A stretch of 64,000 nt of DNA from Candidatus Aenigmatarchaeota archaeon. Its GTDB lineage: Archaea; Aenigmatarchaeota; Aenigmatarchaeia; QMZP01; QMZT01. The DNA is taken from positions 1-64,000 of the forward strand of contig JAFGCI010000003.1 of the NCBI GenBank assembly GCA_016932735.1. Direction: 5' to 3'. A model generated the notes under the pieces. It worked only from the letters and a program-made list of their open reading frames with translations, was not told the DNA's origin and made no database searches. This document shows positions 57,015 through 64,000 of this stretch, one piece after another. The position numbers and the translations under genes were made by a program. Positions within the stretch are counted from its first letter, which is position 1, and every line of letters starts with the position of its first letter.

Positions 57015-59423
57015 ATGAAAAATATATTTGTTTTTGGAATAACTTTGGTTTTAATTTCAGGTATAGCATCCGCTCTGCCAAATCCGGCATCCACATACTG
57101 TGAAGAGATGGGATATCAGCTTGCTGGGGAAATGTGCATTTTCCCTGATAAAAATAGTTGCGAACAGTGGGCATTCTATCGCGGCGAATGCGGACAGAAT
57201 TACGTTCACGGTGTAGAATGCGCTCAGGCAGGAGAACATTCTGGAGTTGCTATCCAATGTTGTGAAGGGCTTGACGAAATATCAAACTCTCCCGTAGGAA
57301 ATGATGGAATATGTGCTTATCCTATTGGTGCATATCCTATATGCTCTGATTGCGGTAATGGAATTTGTGAAGATTGGGAAAACGGATGTAACTGCAAGGA
57401 AGATTGTTATTCTGATTCAACATGTATAGATAAATGCGGCGATGGTATTTGTCAGGAGATTGTATGCCAGGGAACAGGGTGCCCCTGTCCGGAAACAGCA
57501 AATATATGTCCCCAAGACTGTAGTTCTGAAATATGTATAGATTCTGACGGCGGAAAGAACTTATATGAGAAGGGTACCGCAAAGAAAGGTTCTCAATCAT
57601 TAAGCGATCACTGCAACAGCGATGGGACTATAACAGAAAAATATTGCGAGAATAATGAAATAGTGTGGAATAGTTTTGAATGTCCTGAAGGTTATTCATG
57701 CAAAGACGGGGCATGCATAAAAGAAGAGACAGAATGCTATGCAAAAGGAAGTTCATGTTGCAAAGGAGATATCTGCCAGTCTGTGGCATTAGATTGTGTG
57801 GCTGGTTCCAAGCCCGTATTCAAAGGATGCACTGACAGCTGCAGCCCTCAATGGGAATGTGTTAAAACAGATGAATGTTATGAAATGGGAAGCTCGTGCT
57901 GTATAAACGGGCTTTGCCAGGCGATAGCTTGTGAAGAAGGTACCAAAGCCACATTCGGAGGCTGCACTGATGAATGTAAGCCCATATACGAATGTGTCAA
58001 AATAGAATGTCCACAATATACACCACCTGGTCCTGATTTCTGCAAAGACGGAAAAATCATAGACGGTGGGTTTGATGAGAACGGATGCAGGCTTCCGCCT
58101 AAATGCATAAGATCAGAAGAGAAATATTACTATTACGCCAAATGGTCTTGCTATGATGGCATCGGATACTCTTCAGAGGATTTAGCAATACCATCGACAG
58201 AGGAACCCATTCTGGTTTCCAACGATGTTACGACAGGATACATGACCGTCGAGGAAGTAGCAGGAACGTCGATTAAAATCTCCTTAAGATGCAAATCATA
58301 CAGCGAATGGCAACAGGAAGCTGAAGATACATGCAAGGGACATTGTTCAAAGGAAACGGGAAAATGCGGTGTCAACAGCTTCAGCGTATGGGGTGAATGC
58401 ACCCCTCCATATGAAACATGCTATGATTCCGACAATGGAAAGAATTATCATAGGCAGGGAACCACGAAATCCGGCTCCGGAAAGGTCAAGACGGATACAT
58501 GTATAGAATGCATCGGGGAATGCCAGATAAACGGCCCCTGTTCAGAGCCGTTCTGTTATAAAGTGGAAGAATACTTCTGCGGAAGGAGTGGCATCGAATC
58601 AAGCATATATTCCTGTCCGAATGGATGCAAAGACGGGGCATGCGTTGCTCTACTTACTTCGAAATGCAATTCAGATTCTGACTGCGGAGAAGGCGAGAAG
58701 AACAGGTACTGCTCAGGCGATTCTGCCTGCATCAAAGCAAAGTATCCGCAATGCCTTAATCCGGGCACTGAAGAATCGCAATGCTCATGGATAGGCACCG
58801 GCGGCTGCGAGGTATGCAAGAACGGGTGCAGCGACGGAAAATGCATAAGCGGCGAATGCGGAAACGGAATATGCGAAGAGAACGAAGTATGCGATGTGGA
58901 CTGCTGTGAATATTACTGCCAGATGTACTGCCCGAACGGCTATGTTGAGGGCAGCTGCCATTGCAAATGCCAGGAGGGGCCAGATGTAATCTGCACAGAT
59001 TCTGATGCAGGGCCGAACTACTTCATACCGGGAACAGCGATAGGCCCGGGAGGCTCGTTCTTCTCTGACATATGCGACACCAATGGCCGGGTGCTTCAGG
59101 AAGGCGTCTGCACTAAAGAAGGAACGGTCAGCTCGCTGAGATACGAATGTCCCAATGGATGCGAGAAGGGAGCATGTATAGATGAAGGAGATACAACATC
59201 ATGCAGCGGCTGTTCATATGAAAGCGCATGCCTACCAATAGGATTCCGGAGAGGAACGCAGTACTGCGACATAGACCACCAGCTAAAAGAGCAGAAATCA
59301 GGAACTGACGCATGCGATAACCATCACGAATGCTCAAGCAATGTCTGCGTCAGCGGAAAATGCGTGAGCCCTTCATTCATTGACGCGATAATAAGCTGGT
59401 TCTCGAGTTTATTCGGGGGATAA
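57015..59423 (+). CDS. Large secreted cysteine-rich repeat protein
   Basis: Signal peptide; repeats such as CIDSDGGKNLYEKGTAKKGS, CYDSDNGKNYHRQGTTKSGS, CTDSDAGPNYFIPGTAIGPGGS, and CGNGICE units. Confidence 0.85.
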   Translation: MKNIFVFGITLVLISGIASALPNPASTYCEEMGYQLAGEMCIFPDKNSCEQWAFYRGECGQNYVHGVECAQAGEHSGVAIQCCEGLDEISNSPVGNDGICAYPIGAYPICSDCGNGICEDWENGCNCKEDCYSDSTCIDKCGDGICQEIVCQGTGCPCPETANICPQDCSSEICIDSDGGKNLYEKGTAKKGSQSLSDHCNSDGTITEKYCENNEIVWNSFECPEGYSCKDGACIKEETECYAKGSSCCKGDICQSVALDCVAGSKPVFKGCTDSCSPQWECVKTDECYEMGSSCCINGLCQAIACEEGTKATFGGCTDECKPIYECVKIECPQYTPPGPDFCKDGKIIDGGFDENGCRLPPKCIRSEEKYYYYAKWSCYDGIGYSSEDLAIPSTEEPILVSNDVTTGYMTVEEVAGTSIKISLRCKSYSEWQQEAEDTCKGHCSKETGKCGVNSFSVWGECTPPYETCYDSDNGKNYHRQGTTKSGSGKVKTDTCIECIGECQINGPCSEPFCYKVEEYFCGRSGIESSIYSCPNGCKDGACVALLTSKCNSDSDCGEGEKNRYCSGDSACIKAKYPQCLNPGTEESQCSWIGTGGCEVCKNGCSDGKCISGECGNGICEENEVCDVDCCEYYCQMYCPNGYVEGSCHCKCQEGPDVICTDSDAGPNYFIPGTAIGPGGSFFSDICDTNGRVLQEGVCTKEGTVSSLRYECPNGCEKGACIDEGDTTSCSGCSYESACLPIGFRRGTQYCDIDHQLKEQKSGTDACDNHHECSSNVCVSGKCVSPSFIDAIISWFSSLFGG

Positions 59424-59487
59424 TTTATCCCCATCAATTTAATTTCATTTTCTTATTTGATGTGCACGAAGTGTGCATCTTTCCAGT

Positions 59488-60672
59488 CTACGGCTTAATC
59501 CATTCTATCTCGTAGTATTCATATTTAGAGCCGGGAAGTACTATCTGCTTTAGAACATAGTAAGTGATTGATGTTTCCCTGTCTGTAATTGAAAGCATCA
59601 ATGACAATCCCATTTCCTTTGCCATCTTCAGAAGAGATGCAAGTTCCACTCCTCCGATATGCTCATCTTCTGAAACGACTGCAAGAAGGTATCTGGGCTT
59701 ATCTTTCGGAGTCTCGCGGACGAATATTCCGCCTTCCTTCTTCCTTCTGTAGGCGACAAAATCGACATGATAATTTATGTAATCCTTCTCGGTCATCTCA
59801 GGAATACCGAGAATGAATGTCTTCTTGACGCCGTGCGCAACACGGACGGCTCTTGACCATTCCGAAATAAGGAGCTTCTGGTCTTTGGGGAAGACATGAA
59901 GAACGTGCTTGGAGTGTATCCAGTTGTCTTCCTTGACCGGGCTTGCGCCGGGGAAATATATCCGAAAGTGCGTCCCGAACTTAAAGCCGGTCTTAACGAC
60001 ATAGGACTGAAGCCTCCAGTCCTCATAAATATCATACAGTTCTTTGGTATACTCTCTCTTCTTTATGGCGGCATTAAGGACCTTCTCGGGGGTAGTCGCT
60101 TTCTTCGTTTTGGCGTCAATGAGCTTTACCCCGAAGTGCTTTGCGACAAAGACCGTCTCAAGAAAGCTCAGTTTGGAAGTGTCTCCTCTTCCCTGCTTGT
60201 AGATTCCGTACTGACCAATCCAGAACTCCTCGAAGAACCATTTTCCGAGCTCATCACTGTCAAGGATTGAATAAAGAGAGTCAGAAAACCAATAAGCTGT
60301 CGCCTCAAGCTTTTTTGTCTGGAGCTTTTTCGAAGGATACTTCTTGAAAGTCTTCCCCTCATGCTTGCTCCTTACGTTGGTAAGGCGTCTGACGATGAGA
60401 CCGCGGTCTCTCCAGTCCCTGTAAGCATTGTATTTGGTGAAGAGCCGATCCTCCTTTTTGGAGAAATGAACCATCACATCGGTGAAGGTCAGTTCCTTAC
60501 CTTTCACATCGACTGCTTTCGCATTCTGGAACTGGATAAGATAGAGGAACTCCTCGGGCTCAAGCCATATCAAGCCCTGCTCTTCCTTTCCGAAGAAGTT
60601 CTTCCTGAGCTTGTCGAGAGTCTCTTCATCCTGAGCGTATCCGCCTTTGGTCTTGTCGAGTATTATCTGCAT
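59488..60672 (-). CDS. endA: tRNA-intron endonuclease, long (probable three-unit) form
   Basis: 394 aa; YDIYEDWRLQSYVVKTGFKFGTHFRIYFPGA...NWIHSKHVLHVFPKDQ...SRAVRVAHGVKKTFILGI with candidate catalytic Y, H, K. Confidence 0.93.
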   Translation of the reverse strand: MQIILDKTKGGYAQDEETLDKLRKNFFGKEEQGLIWLEPEEFLYLIQFQNAKAVDVKGKELTFTDVMVHFSKKEDRLFTKYNAYRDWRDRGLIVRRLTNVRSKHEGKTFKKYPSKKLQTKKLEATAYWFSDSLYSILDSDELGKWFFEEFWIGQYGIYKQGRGDTSKLSFLETVFVAKHFGVKLIDAKTKKATTPEKVLNAAIKKREYTKELYDIYEDWRLQSYVVKTGFKFGTHFRIYFPGASPVKEDNWIHSKHVLHVFPKDQKLLISEWSRAVRVAHGVKKTFILGIPEMTEKDYINYHVDFVAYRRKKEGGIFVRETPKDKPRYLLAVVSEDEHIGGVELASLLKMAKEMGLSLMLSITDRETSITYYVLKQIVLPGSKYEYYEIEWIKP

Positions 60673-60762
60673 AGTAAATACCTTGTAAATGTCTTATGCT
60701 AATATGATGTGTTTGGTTTATAAGAATAAGTGAATAAACATAAACTTTAGCTGTGAGGCGTT

Positions 60763-62241
60763 TCATTTTTTAAACGTCCATTCACTTTCATTATACCATC
60801 TGAACTTAGTTTCTTCCGTATTTATTGGGTAAATATAACCACCATTATAAAGACGTGTAAATTCTTCGAGAGCCTTTTTCTCAGACCAGCCCAATAACCT
60901 TCCCAATTCCTCTATAAATGTATTCTTATCACCATTGGCATTTATGAAAGCTAATCTTACCCGTGGGTATGTTTTCTTTTCAAACTCACTCCTATGAGAA
61001 GCTATTTCTGGGTTCTCTGAATAGGAATGTTTCGTGTCCTCATAGGCTAATACACTATCAAAATTCCTTGTGGTTGAGTCAATAATCTCTTTCTTAATTT
61101 TATCTATATCGTCTTGAAAGAAAGCCGTGAAGAATGATTGCATTCTTCCTATATGTATATCTAGATTTTTTTCATCCATGTATTGTAGAACATTGCTTCT
61201 ATCACTGCCATAGAGTTCGTATATTTTTTCTAGAACATCTGAATGGATTGCACGAAATTCTTTTTCGTTTATTTTCTTATCCTTGATATTATAATATAAA
61301 AGGGAATTTTGGAGTTGAATATTGAAATCTAAATCTCTTACGTTCTCTATACCTATAATCTCATTATCGTTATTGTATTTGAATTCTGAATGTATGATGT
61401 TATCGATAGAATCCGATGCCATATTCCAAGAAATTGTTCTAAGCTTATTATTTCGGGCTCTTTGTCTTTCTATATTAACGAGGTCTTCTTTTAGGAAATT
61501 GATGATACCAAAATTGGATAAAGGCAGACCTATTTCAGTATTATTAAGTGCTTTATGAATTATATTCAAATCATCACTTATTCCCTTATCCTGTACATAG
61601 GAACACCCAATACCATCTGTTTTAAGGGTAAAATTTGTACCAACATAAGGAGAAATCAGTGAATTAACTATATGTTCATCATTATTGCTAAGTGTACTAA
61701 TTTCAGCAAAAGATTTTATTATACGCTTTAGTGGCATTAATGGAAAGGGTGGTAATGTTTTGGGTGGTTTTATAACAGTCGGGTTAAACTCCTTTAACAA
61801 GAAATATTGCTTGTAGTCTAGTGATTTTAATCCTAAACCAGACAGTCTAGTCAAAACTAATTCATTCGGCATCTCTGTAGAAGGTGTTAGACTGCTGTTA
61901 CATACAATAAAAACTTGCATATCTAAAAAGGAAGATTCGGCGTAATAATTGTATATTTTGCACCCGGCATGAAAGCTTATATCATGTGCTTTTTCCCATT
62001 TCTTAAGTAAATTGATATCTATCTTATTGTTATTCCTTTCCAAGTATCCGTCTACCTTTATAGTTTCATTTGTTTGGCAATGATTAAGCTTTGATATATT
62101 CTCTTGGTATATTTCCCTTACCAAGGGTATTTTCTCCGATACATTGGACTTCTTGCCAATAGGATAATCAAAGAGTATTCTTCTTTCTCCTATTTCTTCA
62201 ATCAATTCTTCATAAAATCCATTGATAGAACCAACATCCAT
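60763..62241 (-). CDS. Hypothetical protein
   Basis: 492-aa ORF, no recognised domain. Confidence 0.55.
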   Translation of the reverse strand: MDVGSINGFYEELIEEIGERRILFDYPIGKKSNVSEKIPLVREIYQENISKLNHCQTNETIKVDGYLERNNNKIDINLLKKWEKAHDISFHAGCKIYNYYAESSFLDMQVFIVCNSSLTPSTEMPNELVLTRLSGLGLKSLDYKQYFLLKEFNPTVIKPPKTLPPFPLMPLKRIIKSFAEISTLSNNDEHIVNSLISPYVGTNFTLKTDGIGCSYVQDKGISDDLNIIHKALNNTEIGLPLSNFGIINFLKEDLVNIERQRARNNKLRTISWNMASDSIDNIIHSEFKYNNDNEIIGIENVRDLDFNIQLQNSLLYYNIKDKKINEKEFRAIHSDVLEKIYELYGSDRSNVLQYMDEKNLDIHIGRMQSFFTAFFQDDIDKIKKEIIDSTTRNFDSVLAYEDTKHSYSENPEIASHRSEFEKKTYPRVRLAFINANGDKNTFIEELGRLLGWSEKKALEEFTRLYNGGYIYPINTEETKFRWYNESEWTFKK

Positions 62242-62316
62242 AATAAAGTGATGGAAGGAAAAATTAAAAGGTTAATCATTGGTTTCTTAGTTTTTGTTAT
62301 AGACTGCCAAACCCCT

Positions 62317-62742
62317 TCATCCAATAATCCCAACATCCTTTATTGTTCCCATGTATGCACAGGTATCAAAGTGCCTCATGCTTTCCTTCCAGTCGGAGAC
62401 GTATTTGAACCTCAGGACCTTGTCGTCTATGACAAGCCCCTTCGCATCGACTATGGCTTTTACAACTATTATCCTTCCCCCGAAAGTCTGGATTGTCTCG
62501 TCGGCTTTTGCTCTTGCAGCAACTTCTCTTCCAAGATATACCCTGTCGCCGTCCGTGAATGCGATGCCCTGCACATAGTTGCCGGTTTCCCTGCTTGGCC
62601 TGAGCCCTTCTTTGATTATCTTCTTTCTGAACTTTGTAGATGTACCATGATATAGGACAATCCTTTCTATTCTCTCAGGAAAAACGAAATCCCGAAGGTC
62701 AGGACACTCCTCATACGTGGGCAGTTCAAAGACGTTTGTCAT
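62317..62742 (-). CDS. ADP-ribosyltransferase-fold-like protein
   Basis: IVLYHGTSTKFRKKIIKEGLRPSRETGNYV...GIAFTDGDRVYLG; start refined to MTNVFELPTYEEC. Confidence 0.55.
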   Translation of the reverse strand: MTNVFELPTYEECPDLRDFVFPERIERIVLYHGTSTKFRKKIIKEGLRPSRETGNYVQGIAFTDGDRVYLGREVAARAKADETIQTFGGRIIVVKAIVDAKGLVIDDKVLRFKYVSDWKESMRHFDTCAYMGTIKDVGIIG

Positions 62743-62778
62743 AATTGTTTTACTACTAAATAGTTTTATAAAAGATAA

Positions 62779-63013
62779 TGGACTGGCGGGGAATTTCACT
62801 TTTTTCACTCGTCGTTTTCATGATGAGTAATACCTTAGGGAAGCACGGAAGCGCAAGCTCCTTTAGCTTCTCTCGGTTTTGAACCCCGGGCCTCTGCGTT
62901 GCGAACGCAGCGATCTAATATCCATAGTCCGCATTCTTCTTCCCCTAAAGGGCTTCTTTTCAGAAGCGTCAGCTCTCGGAAAGAAGGGCTTTACCGGACT
63001 GATCTACCAGCCC
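62779..63013 (-). tRNA. tRNA-Ala(CGC) with D-loop intron (62918-62993) and T-loop intron (62793-62877)
   Basis: Spliced: GGGCTGGTAGATCAGTCCGG/TAGATCGCTGCGTTCGCAACGCAGAGGCCCGGGGTTCAAA/TCCCCGCCAGTCCA. Confidence 0.93.
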
Positions 63014-63026
63014 ATCGTTTGGAAAT

Positions 63027-63090
63027 CTTTAGGCACAGCCTAAAGGATCTTATTTCGGATATCCCGCTTAATTATATTGGCTTTAGCGGG
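63027..63090 (-). repeat. Two adjacent hairpin-family units upstream of tRNA-Ala
   Basis: Minus: CCCGCT-AAAGCCAATATAATTA-AGCGGG-ATATCC...CTTTAGGC-TGT-GCCTAAAG-ATTTCC. Confidence 0.75.
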
Positions 63091-63142
63091 ATGCTTTCTA
63101 ACTTTATTAAATAAATCGAATTATATATTGTTAGTTGGTTTT

Positions 63143-63691
63143 ATGGAATACGGTCTTGTCTTGTTCTATTTCATAGAGGCTATATGGTTTATTCTTCCTG
63201 CCTATGCAGCAAATGGATTTGCGCCGCTTTTCAAAGGGAAAGTCCCCATTGACGGCGGCCGGAGGCTTAAGGACGGAAAAAGGATATTTGGCGACGGGAA
63301 GACCGTCAAAGGCTTCATCGGCGGTTGTGTAATGGCTCTGGTTGTGGGGCTGATCCAGATGCTTATAACACCTTATATCCCGTGGGATATGTCGCCGGTG
63401 GTTTTGAGAATAATCTACATGACGCCAGTCCTCGGATTCCTGTTAGGCTTCGGTGCGCTTGCTGGCGATATGGTCGGAAGTTTCGTTAAAAGAAGAATGG
63501 ACTTGAAAAGAGGAGAACCCGCCCCATTGCTCGACCAGGTAGACTTTCTTGTCGGTGCATTGTTTTTCACTTTCCTTATAGCCGATATCAAGGCAGAATG
63601 GGCGATAGTCCTTTTGATTGTAACACCGTTGTTCCACCTTCTGGCAAATGTCATAGGATACCTGATTAAGATAAAGAAAGAGCCGTATTAA
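63143..63691 (+). CDS. carS: CDP-archaeol synthase
   Basis: PAYAANGFAPLFKGKVPIDGGRRLKDGKRIFGDGKTVKGFIGG, FVKRRMDLKRGEPAPLLDQVDFLVGA; start refined. Confidence 0.95.
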   Translation: MEYGLVLFYFIEAIWFILPAYAANGFAPLFKGKVPIDGGRRLKDGKRIFGDGKTVKGFIGGCVMALVVGLIQMLITPYIPWDMSPVVLRIIYMTPVLGFLLGFGALAGDMVGSFVKRRMDLKRGEPAPLLDQVDFLVGALFFTFLIADIKAEWAIVLLIVTPLFHLLANVIGYLIKIKKEPY

Positions 63692-63755
63692 CACAGTAAG
63701 TTAATAAAAACTGTTAATTCTGAAATCTTACCGCAATGAGGGTAAGCAATCCGGC

Positions 63756-64000
63756 TTACAGGTCGGTAAACCTCAGCCTGTCAGGCCTTCCGCCGGATTC
63801 CGCCGTCCTTGAATTCTCGTCGCTTTTCATCGGGTCTATGCTGCTTAGCTCGTTGAAGACGTCCTGATCAACATGTGTGGACTGTTCGGGGAAGTTCAGC
63901 TCGCCAAGAATCCTGTTCATCGTGCCTGTCCCTGTCATTCCGTCGGTTTTTGCATCAAGGTTATAAACCATGACCCTTGTGAACTTCTCGTAACATGACT
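63756..64000 (-). CDS. Partial hypothetical CDS running off the window end
   Basis: Open frame continues past the putative Met at 63971 to the edge (SCYEKFTRVMVYNLDAKTDGMTG...). Confidence 0.45.
   Translation of the reverse strand, partial: SCYEKFTRVMVYNLDAKTDGMTGTGTMNRILGELNFPEQSTHVDQDVFNELSSIDPMKSDENSRTAESGGRPDRLRFTDL

Overview
The window is archaeal. It carries eukaryote-like ribosomal proteins (L34e, L14e, S6e, L24e, S28e, L7Ae), form III RuBisCO with AMP phosphorylase, an archaeal mevalonate-pathway gene block, CDP-archaeol synthase, double-domain Lrp regulators and a tRNA-intron endonuclease. The lineage is unresolved; a DPANN-type archaeon is plausible but not proven from this sequence.

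The strongest hidden signal is RNA. Five of the seven tRNA genes I found are interrupted: Gly(CCC), Trp(CCA), Leu(CAA), Glu(CTC) and Ala(CGC). All five have an intron at the same T-loop position (59/60), mostly inside well-formed bulge-helix-bulge (BHB) structures. Gly and Ala also have D-loop introns, Trp has a canonical anticodon-loop intron, and Leu has three introns. The Gly T-loop intron and the Ala D-loop intron share an identical 27-nt core, which suggests intron transposition. A 394-aa tRNA-intron endonuclease, long enough to be the three-unit type, is encoded in the same window.

The second hidden signal is a dispersed family of small intergenic hairpins. Stems co-vary, the loop is about 16 nt (AAAnCnATATAATnA) and the 3' tail is ...TTCC or ATATCC. 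Several copies sit directly upstream of tRNA genes. One four-hairpin array before the S6e gene is flanked by 16-17 bp direct repeats.

Other points of interest are three paralogous cytoplasmic beta-propellers with repeated SEY C-terminal tails next to a radical SAM gene and an Lrp regulator, a full-length family B DNA polymerase with degenerate catalytic motifs, and a short Mrp/Mbh-like antiporter gene set.
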